The notes: generated from the sequence alone by a model not told the origin. Counted from the first letter of the stretch, positions 1 through 9,702 are shown. The stretch: DNA of 64,000 bases from JAYPEY01 sp964519245 (GCA_964519245.1 CAZFLK010000008.1:1-64000); one strand, 5' to 3'. Numbers and translations are program-made.

Positions 1-64
1 ACCCCGCACCCCGCACCCCGCATCCCGCACCCCGCATCCCGCACCTCGCATCCCGCACCCCGCC
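1..64. repeat. Tandem heptamer repeat (CCCGCAC / CCCGCAT)
   Basis: The first 64 bases are a run of 7-base units alternating CCCGCAC and CCCGCAT with one CTCGCAT variant. It runs off the left edge, so its true length is unknown. It lies directly before the UvrA-family gene. It is too short-period and has no spacers, so it is not a CRISPR. Confidence 0.85.
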
Positions 65-111
65 CCACATTCCCCTTGCCGCCTTCCGAACCGCGCTTAC
101 ATTGCGCGCCC

Positions 112-3100
112 ATGTCTCGACGCGCCGCAACACCGGCCATCCGCCTGAAGGGTGTCCGGCACAACAACCTGAAGAATTTCGATCTCGATATCCTGCTCGG
201 CAAGCTGACGGTGATCACCGGGCTGAGCGGGTCGGGGAAGAGTTCACTCGCGTTTGACACGTTGTTTGCGGAGGGGCAGCGACGCTACGTTGAGACCTTT
301 TCGCCGTATGCGCGGCAATTCTTCGACCGGATGGACAAGCCGCAGGTAGACTCGATCGAGGACATCCCGCCCGCGATCGCGATCGAGCAGCGCAACGCCG
401 TCAAAACCACGCGCTCGACGGTGGGCACGATGACGGAGATCTGCGACCGGGCGCGCATGCTGTGGTTTCATCTGGCGAAGCTCCACTGTTCCGGCTGCGG
501 CAAGCCGGTGGGCAAGGAGGCGCCGCGCGACGTCTGGAACGCCATGCGCGACTCTGCGCCGGAGGGCGCCAATGCGCTGGTCACCTTTGAGCTGCCCTTG
601 TCGGACAAGCTATCGCTGGATGAGTCCCTTTCGCTGATTCAGAAGCAAGGTTATCAGCGATTGCTGGTCGGCTCGCGCGGGGCGAACGATCGCTCATCCG
701 CGGCCTATGTCTTGAACGATGGCGACGCAAAACGCTCCTCGGCCGTTCTGCGCTTGGAAGAAGCCAAGGAGGCGCTCTATTCCGCCAAGCCTACGAGCGT
801 AACGGTGGTGCAGGATCGGGTGAAGCTGACGGATCGGAATCGCGCGCGCTTCGTGGAGGCCTGCGAGCAGGCGTATCACTTTGGCAAGGGGAACCTGGCG
901 GTGCGGATCGACGATGCGGAGCCCCGGGCTTTCTCCGATCGCTTTCATTGCGCGGATTGCGACCGGGACTTTCGTGAGCCGTCGCCCGCCCTGTTCAGCT
1001 TCAACAATCCGGTGGGCGCCTGTCCCGCCTGCAAGGGTTTCGGCCGCGTCATCGGCATCGATTATGGCCTGGTCATGCCCGACCTGAATCGCACCCTGGC
1101 GGAAGGCGTCGTCAAACCCTGGGAGGGTGGTCATGGCGAGGAGAGTCAGCGCGATCTGATGAAGGCCTGTCGGAAGGAGGGCGTTCCGACCGACGTGCCT
1201 TTCCGCCAGTTGCCGAAGAAGCTCCAGCGCTGGGTGATCGAAGGCGACAAGAATTACGGGGTCGGCAATGAGCATCGCTGGCCGCGGGCCTGGTACGGGG
1301 TGGAGGGCTACTTTCGCTGGCTGGAATCCAAAAGCTACAAGATGCACATGCGGGTGTTCCTGTCTCGCTGGCGTTCCTACACGCGTTGTCCCGACTGCAA
1401 CGGCTCGCGCTTCAAACCGGAGACCCTGCAGTTTCTGCTGCCTTCCGCGGAGAACAAATCAGGCGGCCTGAACCTGCCCGACTTCTACAGCCTGCCCCTG
1501 CGCGACGCCTACGAACGCGTCGAATCGCTGCGGCGAAACGTCAAGTTTCAGTCCTCCGACGCTTTGGGCGTGGTCTTTGGCGAGGTGCACTCCCGGCTGA
1601 AGTATCTGGTCGATGTCGGGCTTGGCTACCTGACCCTGGATCGCCCCACGCGTTCCCTTTCCGGCGGCGAGACGGAGCGCGTCAATCTGACCGCCTGCCT
1701 CGGCGCCCGCCTGGTGAACACCTTGTTCGTGCTGGACGAGCCCAGCGTCGGGCTCCACCCGCGCGACACCTCGCGGCTGGTCGAGATTCTTCAACAGCTA
1801 CGCGATGCCGGGAACACCGTGGTCGTCGTGGAGCATGAGGCGGCGGTCATTCGCGCCGCGGACCGGGTCGTGGACCTCGGACCCGAACAGGGCGAGAAAG
1901 GCGGCGAGATCGTCTTCGATGGGACCTTGGCCCAGTTGCTGAAATCCAAGGATTCCCTGACGGGCCGTTATTTGAGCGGACGAACGGCGATCGGGATTCC
2001 CAAGCGCCGGGCCGTCGCCGCCAAGACCGCCCGCCTGAAGCTTGGTCATGCGACCCTGCACAATCTGAAGGATGTTTCGATCGAGGTTCCGTTGAACCGG
2101 TTTGTCTGTGTCAGCGGCGTCAGCGGATCCGGCAAGACGACCCTGATCCGCGAGATCCTGATGCCCGCCTTGCGCGAGAAGCTGGGATCGGATGAGAGCG
2201 ACGACGCCTCGCCGGCCTTCGACAACGATGACCAACCCGACGCGCTCAAGCGCGCTGCCCTGACCGGTTGGAAACGACTGGGCCGCGCCGTGCTCGTCGA
2301 CCAATCCTCGTTGGGCAAAACGCCGCGCTCCAATCCCGCGGTCTACATCGGCGCCTTTGACTTCATCCGGGAACTGCTTGCCCGCACGCCGTTGGCGCAG
2401 CAACGCGGCATGAAGGCCGGCAATTTCAGTTTCAACTCGGCGCAGGGACAATGCGAGCGGTGCCGGGGCATGGGATTCGAGAAGATCGAGATGCAGTTTC
2501 TGAGCGATGTCTTCATTCGCTGCCCGTCGTGCGATGGCCGCCGTTATCGGGAACATGCCCTGCAGGTCAAGCTTGACGGCGCCATGGGCCCGGAGGCGGC
2601 GGATCGGCGCAGATGGTCGGTTGCGGATTTCCTCGAGGCGACGGTTGATGACGTGGTCTCCTTCCTGAGTCGCGACCCGTTCGCGGATTCACGCCACGCG
2701 CAGAAGGCCGTCCAAAGCCTGGGTTACCTGCAGCAAGTCGGACTTGGCTACTTGAGATTAGGCCAACCCATCAACACGCTTTCCGGCGGCGAGTGCCAGC
2801 GACTGAAACTTGTCCGCCACCTGTCGGAATTCGCCAAGGCGCAGTCGCGCGACGCCAAGCCGACCCTTTTCCTGTTCGACGAGCCGACAACCGGATTGCA
2901 CTTTGACGATGTGCGCGTGCTGCTGGAGGTCTTTCAGAAGCTCGTGGAGCTCGGGCATTCATTGGTGGTGATCGAACACAACCTGGATGTCCTGAAATGC
3001 GCGGACTGGCTCATCGACCTCGGACCGGACGCCGGGGATGAAGGCGGTGAAGTGGTCGGCGCCGGAACGCCGGAAGGGCTGACGAAGATCAAGGCCAGCC

Positions 3101-3132
3101 ACACCGGGGCAGCGCTCAGAGACGAGTTGTAG
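112..3132 (+). CDS. uvrA: UvrA-family excinuclease ATPase
   Basis: A twin-ABC ATPase of 1006 aa related to UvrA, the damage-recognition subunit of nucleotide excision repair, acting in the cytoplasm on DNA. Walker A GLSGSGKSS is near residue 37 and GVSGSGKTT near 668. ABC signatures are LSGGETERVNL (about 516) and LSGGECQRLKL (about 889). Zinc-binding CxxC pairs occur near 126, 279/304, 425 and 780/803, the last as CERCRG...CPSCDGRR, typical of UvrA. I chose ATG 112 over an upstream TTG at 76 because the conserved start of the family follows it. The protein is longer than usual UvrA (about 940 aa) and its first ABC signature departs from the usual SGGEAQRI form, so it may be a paralogue rather than the housekeeping copy. 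No uvrB or uvrC is nearby. Confidence 0.85.
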   Translation: MSRRAATPAIRLKGVRHNNLKNFDLDILLGKLTVITGLSGSGKSSLAFDTLFAEGQRRYVETFSPYARQFFDRMDKPQVDSIEDIPPAIAIEQRNAVKTTRSTVGTMTEICDRARMLWFHLAKLHCSGCGKPVGKEAPRDVWNAMRDSAPEGANALVTFELPLSDKLSLDESLSLIQKQGYQRLLVGSRGANDRSSAAYVLNDGDAKRSSAVLRLEEAKEALYSAKPTSVTVVQDRVKLTDRNRARFVEACEQAYHFGKGNLAVRIDDAEPRAFSDRFHCADCDRDFREPSPALFSFNNPVGACPACKGFGRVIGIDYGLVMPDLNRTLAEGVVKPWEGGHGEESQRDLMKACRKEGVPTDVPFRQLPKKLQRWVIEGDKNYGVGNEHRWPRAWYGVEGYFRWLESKSYKMHMRVFLSRWRSYTRCPDCNGSRFKPETLQFLLPSAENKSGGLNLPDFYSLPLRDAYERVESLRRNVKFQSSDALGVVFGEVHSRLKYLVDVGLGYLTLDRPTRSLSGGETERVNLTACLGARLVNTLFVLDEPSVGLHPRDTSRLVEILQQLRDAGNTVVVVEHEAAVIRAADRVVDLGPEQGEKGGEIVFDGTLAQLLKSKDSLTGRYLSGRTAIGIPKRRAVAAKTARLKLGHATLHNLKDVSIEVPLNRFVCVSGVSGSGKTTLIREILMPALREKLGSDESDDASPAFDNDDQPDALKRAALTGWKRLGRAVLVDQSSLGKTPRSNPAVYIGAFDFIRELLARTPLAQQRGMKAGNFSFNSAQGQCERCRGMGFEKIEMQFLSDVFIRCPSCDGRRYREHALQVKLDGAMGPEAADRRRWSVADFLEATVDDVVSFLSRDPFADSRHAQKAVQSLGYLQQVGLGYLRLGQPINTLSGGECQRLKLVRHLSEFAKAQSRDAKPTLFLFDEPTTGLHFDDVRVLLEVFQKLVELGHSLVVIEHNLDVLKCADWLIDLGPDAGDEGGEVVGAGTPEGLTKIKASHTGAALRDEL

Positions 3133-3133
3133 A

Positions 3134-3149
3134 ACGGAATTCATTCCGT
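3134..3149. repeat. Palindrome ACGGAAT-tc-ATTCCGT (GAATTCATTC core family)
   Basis: Perfect 7-base inverted repeat two bases after the uvrA stop. The core CGGAATTCATTCCG recurs at 10739-10752 and, with two changes, near 22917-22932. It lies between convergent genes, so it could also act in transcript ending, though no T-run follows. Confidence 0.6.
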
Positions 3150-3204
3150 CTGGTGCGCGTCCAGTCGTTGAGGGGCGGGTAGGGCATTGCGGGCGGCTTG
3201 CGGG

Positions 3205-3245
3205 TGCATGTTGTTGAAACTCGCGGACAGGGATGTCCGCGCTCC
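3205..3245. repeat. Half copy of the GGACAT/ATGTCC palindrome family
   Basis: Bases 3223-3245 form a right arm ending ATGTCCGCGCTCC that is identical over 23 bases to the right arm at 18978-19000. The loop word GCATGTTG just upstream is also shared with the 18930-19000 copy, but the left arm is missing, so this is a truncated copy. Confidence 0.75.
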
Positions 3246-3262
3246 CGCTCGGGGCGGAATAC

Positions 3263-4642
3263 CTACCGCCCCTTGGCAAAGACATCCTCCGCCCAAGCGG
3301 CGTAGCGTTCCCGCAGTCGCGCGACGATCTCGGGCTTCTGTTCCGCGTGGTTCTTCACCTCCGGCTTTTCCTCCGCGAGGTTCAGCAGGCTGAAGTTCTC
3401 CTTTGCCTTGGCGCCGCGGCCCTTCTTCCGGATCAGTTTCCAATCGCCCTCGCGCACGGCCCAGTTGCTCTGCCATTGGAAATACAGGGTTGGGTGCCGG
3501 GATGGGGCGTCGATCGACTTGATCACCGGCAGCAGGCTGCGCCCATCGAGCGGGTTGGCGGTCTTTGGCGCGCCGGTCAATTCCATGATGGTCGGGAACC
3601 AGTCCATGGCGGTGACGGCCTGGTCGCGCACGACGCCCTGGGGCAGCTTGGCCGGATAACTGATGATGGCGGGCGTGCGAATGCCGCCCTCAAGGAAGGT
3701 TCCCTTGCGGCCAACCCACTTGCCGGTGTTGCCGCCGCCGCCGTTCGCTCCGTAGTTGTGGCCCTTGGGATAACCGCTGTCGTGGTTGTCCGGGCGGATC
3801 TGATAGTCCTCCTCGGAGTGGCCATTGTCGCTTTGGAAGATCACGATCGTGTCCTCGCGCAGTCCGTGCTGCTGCAAGCGGTCCAGCACCTTCCCGATGT
3901 AGTGATCGGTGGTCGTGACGATCGCCGCATAGGCGCGACGCGGCATCGGCAGATCCCGGTAGCGCGCCTCGTGCTCCTTCAAGGCCTGCTCCGGGTAGTG
4001 CGGGATGTTGAAGCCGAGATAGAGCAGGAATGGCTTGTCCTTGTTGCGGTCGATGAAATCCAGCGACCGGTTCACAATCATTTCCGGAAAGTACTCGCCG
4101 CGTTTGAAGACCTCTTTCGTGCCCTCGTAGAGATCGTGGTAGCCCTCGCCGTGAAGTTGGAAGTGGTTGAAGTTGTCGATGAAGCCGTTCCGGATGCCGA
4201 AGAACTCGTCGAAACCCTGCTTCATGGGGCCGAAATCGCGATGGGAACCCAGGTGCCACTTTCCGAAGAGGGCGGTCCGGTAACCCGCCGGCTTCAAGGC
4301 CTCGGCCAGGGTGACCTCGGACAGATGCATGTTGATTCCCTGGGGCCCGTTCATCTTGCCTTGCGTCCAGGAGTTGACGTTGCAGCGTTGCGGATGACGA
4401 CCCGTCATGATGGCGGCCCGCGCGGGGCAACAGACGGTATGCGCATACGCCTGGGTGAAGCGCACGCCGGTTTCGGCGAGGCGATCGATGTTGGGCGTGT
4501 GCAGGTCGCGGGAACCGAAGCAGTTCGCGTCGAGCGTGCCCTGGTCATCGGTGAACAGGACGACAACATTCGGTTGCCGGGCGTGGATCGAGACCCACGC
4601 TTGCGCGGCAAGGAGCAGGGAAACCAGACGAGTCTTACTCAT
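3263..4642 (-). CDS. Secreted sulfatase (S1 family)
   Basis: Hydrolyses sulfate esters outside the cytoplasm, substrate unknown; polysaccharide sulfate is likely from context. From the ATG at 4642 it is 459 aa with a short Sec-type signal (MSKTRLVSLLLAAQAW). The formylglycine motif CCPAR is at residues 71-75, the metal pair appears in FTDDQG (about 30-35), and KWHLG and QSDNGH supply later active-site residues. In-frame starts at 4654 and 4756 exist but would put charged residues before the signal peptide. It is convergent with uvrA and divergent from the hydrolase at 4781. An anaerobic or FGE-type maturase would be needed; none is in the window. Confidence 0.9.
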   Translation of the reverse strand: MSKTRLVSLLLAAQAWVSIHARQPNVVVLFTDDQGTLDANCFGSRDLHTPNIDRLAETGVRFTQAYAHTVCCPARAAIMTGRHPQRCNVNSWTQGKMNGPQGINMHLSEVTLAEALKPAGYRTALFGKWHLGSHRDFGPMKQGFDEFFGIRNGFIDNFNHFQLHGEGYHDLYEGTKEVFKRGEYFPEMIVNRSLDFIDRNKDKPFLLYLGFNIPHYPEQALKEHEARYRDLPMPRRAYAAIVTTTDHYIGKVLDRLQQHGLREDTIVIFQSDNGHSEEDYQIRPDNHDSGYPKGHNYGANGGGGNTGKWVGRKGTFLEGGIRTPAIISYPAKLPQGVVRDQAVTAMDWFPTIMELTGAPKTANPLDGRSLLPVIKSIDAPSRHPTLYFQWQSNWAVREGDWKLIRKKGRGAKAKENFSLLNLAEEKPEVKNHAEQKPEIVARLRERYAAWAEDVFAKGR

Positions 4643-4677
4643 GCGCCGGAGCATACCGCCTTTCCTTGGGATTGTGA

Positions 4678-4694
4678 GCCCGAATTTATCGGGC
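4678..4694. other. Small hairpin GCCCGA-attta-TCGGGC
   Basis: Six-base perfect stem with a five-base AT loop in the divergent interval between the sulfatase and hydrolase start codons. It has no T-run; it could be an operator or a chance structure. Confidence 0.3.
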
Positions 4695-4780
4695 GTCTTC
4701 GCATTCATTCTGGACGGGAGGCATGCCGACATTGACTGTCGATCCGACCGACGCAATGCTGCGCCGCTCAGCAGTTCTTC

Positions 4781-6217
4781 ATGAAACTTTCTTCAATCAC
4801 CCGGACCATCCTGATTGCCTGCGCCGTCCTGCCGGCGGCGTTGCCCGCCGCGATCAGCCACCAGGATGTTTTCTTCGATGTCCCGGCTGAACTGGTGTCG
4901 GAGGATCCGCCGGCGCCCACCGCGCAGCTGACCGCGCTGCCGGGTTATCCCGTCGACGCCAATCGGCTCACGCTCGTTGCGCGCCTTTATCTACCGGATG
5001 CGGCGGTCCACGGCTCCGGCCCCTATCCGGCGGTGGTGATTCTGCACGGCTCCGGCGGCGTCTGGTCCAGCGATCTGATAGCGAACGGATTGTCCTCCCA
5101 GTTTCGTGAGTGGGGTAAGTCGCTCTCGGCCATGGGTTATCTGGCATTGTTTCCTGACAGCTACAACGCGCGGGGCATTCCGGGCAATTTCGGCGGGCGC
5201 CGACCCCATCATGATCCGGCGCAGGACGACCACCTCTGCTCCCCGAATTATGAACGACCCAAGGATGTCGTGGCGGCCCTGACCTACCTGACAGGTCGCT
5301 CGGATTTCGATGGCGAGAACGTCGCCCTGATCGGGTTTTCGCACGGAGCCCAAACCGGCATGAACGCGATGTTGGATCCTTCCATCGACCTGGGCTCCTA
5401 CACCGTTTCGTTCGTCGACTCGACGCCCGTTCCCGACACGGATCCGGTCGAGTTCGTCGAGGAGACCATCCTCAAGCCTGTCCCCTCGCCGGTGAGAATC
5501 CCGGAAGAGCTCCCGCTTCCCAAGGTGTGCGCATTCTTCTACGGGGGCGGTTCCCACTATCGTTACCACGGCTCGGCCTCGTCCACCGCGGCGGGCAGCT
5601 ACATGATGCACCGCGACACCCGCGCGCTCTTGTTCCATGGCACGGAGGATTCCCTGCTCGGCGTCGACGACCCTTCGGCCGACGCGCCGCTGACGGGCAA
5701 TCTTTACCCGATCAAGCAGGCGCTCGCCTCCGCGGCGCAGGCCGCAACGCTCGGCATCGACCCTCCAATCCGTCATCACTTTCTCCTGGCCGGTGTGGAG
5801 CATTCCTTTGATGGCGCGTCCCTGGCGGATGAAATGGATTGGAACACCCCGATGGAATCTGCGGATCAAAAGGCCAAACGCCTGTGTCGGCCCGAAGTCT
5901 TCAAGTGGCTGGAGGCGTTGTTGAAACCGCGGTCGGGATTGAGCATCGAGGAAAACGCCATGACCCGGGAGGTCACAGTCCGATCCGGCACCAGTTCGCT
6001 CCTGCGCTACCAATGGAGACAGAGCTCAGACCTGATCTCCTGGAGCGATCATCTCGGCGAATTTGACGGCACGGGCGCCGAGGCGACCAGCGCCATGACG
6101 CCGCAGCCCGGCGAACATCTCTTTTTCCAACTCGGCCGCTGGCCCATTCCGCCGCCGCTCGACGATCCCGATCACGCGGGCTTCTTCCTGGATTACGCGG
6201 ACTTCGATCTCCAGTAG
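4781..6217 (+). CDS. Secreted alpha/beta hydrolase, dienelactone hydrolase-like
   Basis: A 478 aa exported hydrolase. Residues 1-24 are a Sec signal (MKLSSITRTILIACAVLPAA). The fold is visible from the oxyanion strand VVILHGSGG, the nucleophile elbow GFSHGAQ (about residue 188), an acidic loop LFHGTEDSLLG, and a late catalytic His in GVEHSFDG. The segment after about residue 385 is an added C-terminal beta-like region not needed for the hydrolase fold. Substrate unknown. The stop is only 15 bases from the stop of the convergent M16 gene, leaving no room for a normal terminator between them. Confidence 0.75.
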   Translation: MKLSSITRTILIACAVLPAALPAAISHQDVFFDVPAELVSEDPPAPTAQLTALPGYPVDANRLTLVARLYLPDAAVHGSGPYPAVVILHGSGGVWSSDLIANGLSSQFREWGKSLSAMGYLALFPDSYNARGIPGNFGGRRPHHDPAQDDHLCSPNYERPKDVVAALTYLTGRSDFDGENVALIGFSHGAQTGMNAMLDPSIDLGSYTVSFVDSTPVPDTDPVEFVEETILKPVPSPVRIPEELPLPKVCAFFYGGGSHYRYHGSASSTAAGSYMMHRDTRALLFHGTEDSLLGVDDPSADAPLTGNLYPIKQALASAAQAATLGIDPPIRHHFLLAGVEHSFDGASLADEMDWNTPMESADQKAKRLCRPEVFKWLEALLKPRSGLSIEENAMTREVTVRSGTSSLLRYQWRQSSDLISWSDHLGEFDGTGAEATSAMTPQPGEHLFFQLGRWPIPPPLDDPDHAGFFLDYADFDLQ

Positions 6218-6232
6218 ACAGCGCGGACGCCC

Positions 6233-7723
6233 TTACTCCGTCATCGGCTCCATCGTGAACGGGTCGCGGAGGGGGAGAATCTTGAGCTTGCCGCCGGCGA
6301 GGGATTCGAGGCGTTCGGGGTGATCGGGGTGACCCTTGAGCAGGTCGTCCTTCTTGCCAACGACGAGGATCACGAGCTTCTCCGGATTCAGATACTTGTT
6401 CGCCACACGTTTAACATCCTTGTTGGTGATCGCTTGGACCCGGTCACGGTAGGTTTTCCAGTAGTTGGGATTCTTGGCGAAGCGGCCGGTGAATTCGTCC
6501 TCGGAGAAGGTTCCGGCAACCTGGCTCTTGGTTCCAAAGTTCTGGGGGAAAGTGTCGATGAACGAGGCCTTGCTGACCTTGAGCTCCTCATCGGTGACCT
6601 CCTCGTTGCGGATGCGCTCCATTTCCTCCATCACGATGGAGGAGGCATAGGCGACGGTGCGGTTCTTGGATTGAAAACCCGCCATGAAGATGGAGGGAAA
6701 GTACGTGCCGCCCGGGAAGTGGGAACCGGCGGAATAGGCGAGGCCCTCGTCGGAACGCACGCGGTTCATGATGCGCGAGGTGAAGCCGCCGCCGCCGAGG
6801 ATGTCGTTCATGATGCGGATGGCGAAGTAGTCCGGACTGTCGCGCTGCACGCCCGGAAGGACGATCGAGACGCGGCCCTGGTTGACATCCTTATCCACGA
6901 GGTAGGCGCCGGGCTCGGCGAACTCTATGTCGGTGGGAATCGGCTTGGGCGTCTCGCCCTCGAACGGCCAGTTGGAAAACAGCTTGTCGAGCTTGGCGAT
7001 CAATTGGTCGCGGTCGAAGTCGCCATTGGCGGCAACGACAAAACTCTCGGGGTGAAACCACTTGCGATGAAAGGCCTTCAAGTCGTCCTGGGTGATGGAT
7101 TCGATGGAGGCCTTGGTGGCGTGTTGATTGGACCAGAAATCCGCGCCCCGGGTGAGGAAGCCGCGCTCGCGGGATTCGATGTCGCGGGAGTCGTCATTCC
7201 GCTGCTTCATCTGTTGCAGGATCTGCTGCTTCCGCAGGTCGATCTTGTCCTGCTGAAAACGAGGCGAGGTCAGGACCTCGCGCAGGATCTTGAGGCCTTC
7301 GTCGAGATCCTTGGAAAGCAGGTTGATGCTGACACTGCCCTGATAATCACCGATGCCCGAGGAAACGTCCGCGGCCAGGAAGGCGGTGTGTTCCTCAAAC
7401 GCCTCGGCGGACCAGGATTTCGCGCCACCCTTGCTGAGCAGGTAGCCCGTAAAGCTGGCGAGGCCTGCCTTGCCCTTCGGCTCGAGGTACTTTCCGACAC
7501 GCACCTTGACAGAGAGATTGACCAGCGGCAGTTCCTTATCGGGAACGATGTAGGCCACCGGTCCGCTCTTCAACTCCACGCGATACTCGGCGGGATTGGG
7601 CGGCTCATAGACGAGCGGCTTGAACTTCAGCTTCTCGGGCCGATCCGGGATATCGGAAGCGGCGAAGGATGTCGCGGCGAACGAAACCAGCGTCAAACCC
7701 GTGATGATTGAAATCGTTTTCAT
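6233..7723 (-). CDS. M16-family peptidase, non-catalytic partner subunit
   Basis: A 496 aa exported protein of the M16 (pitrilysin/processing peptidase) fold. The ATG at 7723 begins a clear signal peptide (MKTISIITGLTLVSF). The N-terminal domain lacks the HxxEH zinc motif: the equivalent stretch reads FTGYLLSKGGAKSW. The C-terminal domain keeps the substrate-arm region, with FTSRIMNRVRSDEGLAYS matching the conserved R/Y motif of M16 C-domains. Non-catalytic subunits of this kind pair with an active subunit, here the gene just upstream. A reading frame open up to 7774 would overlap the upstream stop by four bases, but the signal peptide favours 7723 or 7738. Confidence 0.88.
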   Translation of the reverse strand: MKTISIITGLTLVSFAATSFAASDIPDRPEKLKFKPLVYEPPNPAEYRVELKSGPVAYIVPDKELPLVNLSVKVRVGKYLEPKGKAGLASFTGYLLSKGGAKSWSAEAFEEHTAFLAADVSSGIGDYQGSVSINLLSKDLDEGLKILREVLTSPRFQQDKIDLRKQQILQQMKQRNDDSRDIESRERGFLTRGADFWSNQHATKASIESITQDDLKAFHRKWFHPESFVVAANGDFDRDQLIAKLDKLFSNWPFEGETPKPIPTDIEFAEPGAYLVDKDVNQGRVSIVLPGVQRDSPDYFAIRIMNDILGGGGFTSRIMNRVRSDEGLAYSAGSHFPGGTYFPSIFMAGFQSKNRTVAYASSIVMEEMERIRNEEVTDEELKVSKASFIDTFPQNFGTKSQVAGTFSEDEFTGRFAKNPNYWKTYRDRVQAITNKDVKRVANKYLNPEKLVILVVGKKDDLLKGHPDHPERLESLAGGKLKILPLRDPFTMEPMTE

Positions 7724-7770
7724 GGAAATGTCTTTCATCGGTGTCGATCCGTGTTGATTCCTGGTTCCGC

Positions 7771-9513
7771 TCAATTCGAACCTCCTTCGATCTCCTTGAT
7801 CCGGGCCTCAACCTTCTTGCGGTAGATCTTCATGAACTGCTTTTCCTTCTCCCCCGCCTGGCTCATGCGCGCGGTGACCTGCTCGAGCCCCGCCTTGAGT
7901 TTTCCGGCGTCGTTCTCGGCCTTCAACGCGCCGGCGATGCGGCGGATCATGGCTTTCTGTTGTTCGTCGAGGCCGACGAGATCGGGGTCTTCGTCCTTGC
8001 TTCCGCCCGGCTTGCGCGTGTAGGTCGCAACGGCGCGATTCTCCTTGGTGAAGTATTTCGTTGCCACGCGCTTGATGTCTTCGGTCGTTACCGCGAGGGC
8101 CTTCTTGCCGCCCTCGTTGATCTCCTTCCAGTCGCCGAGCCCCTCGTAGAAGATCAGTTGGATGAGGATGTAGAAATTGTTGCGGAGCTTGCGGTATTCG
8201 TAGGCGGCGAATTGATTCTTCACCTTCTGCAGTTCGTTCTCCGGAACGTCTTCATTCTTCAGTTTCTCCAGCTCTGCGTAGATGGCCTGCTCGACTTCCT
8301 CAGGCGTCTTGCCGTCCTTGGCCTCGCCGCCGGCATTGAACAGACCGGCCCACTTGCGCGAGTCCTGGCGGGCAAAGACGCTGGTGGCTACCTCCTTGCC
8401 CAACACCAAACCCTTGTAGAGGCGGCCCGTGCGGTCGGACAGAATCTGGGAGATCACATCCAGCACGTAGGAGTCCGGATGGCCAAAGGGAACGGTGTGC
8501 CAGAGGATGTCCACCTGCGGATTGGCCTCCACCTCGGCGCGCATGCGCTTTTCGATCTGCTGATCGAGCTCCAGGGTCACGACATCCGGGGCCTCCTTCT
8601 TGCCGCGCGGAATGCGACCGAAATACTTCTCGGCAAACTTCAGCGCCGGGCCGTTCTGGAAATCGCCGACCAGGACCAGGGTGATGTTCTGCGGCGCATA
8701 GTAGGTCGCGTAGAACTCGTCGGCCTGCGCCTTGGAAATGGCGGGAATATCCGACGGCCAGCCGATCACCGGCCAGCCATAAGGATGCGACACCCAGAAC
8801 ATGGAGTTGAATTGTTCCTCGGCCCGGCCCAAGGGCGTGGATTCCGTTCGCATGCGCCGCTCTTCGAACACCACGTCGCGCTCGGCATAGAATTCACGAA
8901 ACACGGGGCGCAGCAGCCGCTCGCTTTCCATCCACATCCAGAGTTCCAGTTTGTTGGAGGGGACGGTGATGAAGTAGCCGGTCTTGTCCTCGGTGGTGAA
9001 GGCATTCATGCCTGACGCGCCGGCCGCGGTGTAAATCTTGTCGAACTCATTCTTCACCAGGATCTCGCGCTGGGCGTCGATGAGTTTCTTGAACTCCGTG
9101 TTCAGCTCCTGGTAGCGCTGAGTCTGGTTTTCCGGCTTGAGGATGTCATCGATCTCACCGCGTCGATAGGCCGCGCGCATCTTGGCCTCCTCCTTGCGCA
9201 TCAGGTCGCGCACGCGCTCCTGTTCCGCGATGATCTCCTGGTCCTGCTCGTAGTCCTTGGTGCCGATGGTCGGCGTGCCCTTGAACATCATGTGCTCGAA
9301 CAGATGGGCGATGCCCGTGATGCCGGGGCGTTCATTGGAACTGCCGACCTTGACAACCCAGCCGCCCGAGACGGTCGGCTCGCCCCGACGCTCCACCATC
9401 AGGACCTTCATCCCGTTGGAGAGGGTTTTCTCGATGACAGGCACCTGCGCCTGCGCGGCAGCGACAGCGAACAGGAGCGCGAGGAGGGGAACAATTCGAC
9501 GAGTGGCTTTCAT
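7771..9513 (-). CDS. M16-family zinc metalloprotease, catalytic subunit
   Basis: A 580 aa exported protease. From ATG 9513 (or 9519) the N-terminus is a Sec signal ending near AQA. The zinc motif is HLFEH at residues 70-74. About 70 highly charged, probably coiled-coil residues are inserted after GTPTIGTKDY, before the conserved GASGMNAFTTEDKT segment that carries the later zinc ligand region. It is followed within a few bases by the inactive M16 partner, so the two are probably one operon and one heterodimer degrading peptides in the periplasm. An in-frame start at 9594 lacks signal-peptide logic. Confidence 0.9.
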   Translation of the reverse strand: MKATRRIVPLLALLFAVAAAQAQVPVIEKTLSNGMKVLMVERRGEPTVSGGWVVKVGSSNERPGITGIAHLFEHMMFKGTPTIGTKDYEQDQEIIAEQERVRDLMRKEEAKMRAAYRRGEIDDILKPENQTQRYQELNTEFKKLIDAQREILVKNEFDKIYTAAGASGMNAFTTEDKTGYFITVPSNKLELWMWMESERLLRPVFREFYAERDVVFEERRMRTESTPLGRAEEQFNSMFWVSHPYGWPVIGWPSDIPAISKAQADEFYATYYAPQNITLVLVGDFQNGPALKFAEKYFGRIPRGKKEAPDVVTLELDQQIEKRMRAEVEANPQVDILWHTVPFGHPDSYVLDVISQILSDRTGRLYKGLVLGKEVATSVFARQDSRKWAGLFNAGGEAKDGKTPEEVEQAIYAELEKLKNEDVPENELQKVKNQFAAYEYRKLRNNFYILIQLIFYEGLGDWKEINEGGKKALAVTTEDIKRVATKYFTKENRAVATYTRKPGGSKDEDPDLVGLDEQQKAMIRRIAGALKAENDAGKLKAGLEQVTARMSQAGEKEKQFMKIYRKKVEARIKEIEGGSN

Positions 9514-9673
9514 GGGCATGGGTCGTTCTGAAATCGCCTGGCGGACTGACACCGACAGCTTGATACAACTGCCGCAAAGGCGGCCTCGCGTCAACGCGCA
9601 AGGGCGCGAAGCGCAACGCTTTGTTCATCCTGCCGGGGAACTTCAGGCCATCTCGTCGCGGCGCAACCTTCGA

Positions 9674-9702
9674 TTGTCATTCGAATCGAGTTGCCGTTTA
9701 AT
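9674..9702 (+). promoter_or_regulatory. Candidate sigma-70-type promoter, possibly leaderless
   Basis: TTGTCA at 9674-9679 and TTTAAT at 9697-9702 with exactly 17 bases between. The start codon at 9711 is 8 bases after the -10 box, so transcription would begin at or within a base or two of the ATG, giving a leaderless mRNA. No ribosome-binding site precedes the ATG, which agrees. Confidence 0.4.

Noticed and set aside
1..64. CRISPR-like array at the left edge
   Set aside because: Units are only 7 bases with no unique spacers.
3233..4735. Long plus-strand frame over the first sulfatase
   Set aside because: Antisense shadow; the minus strand shows clear sulfatase motifs.
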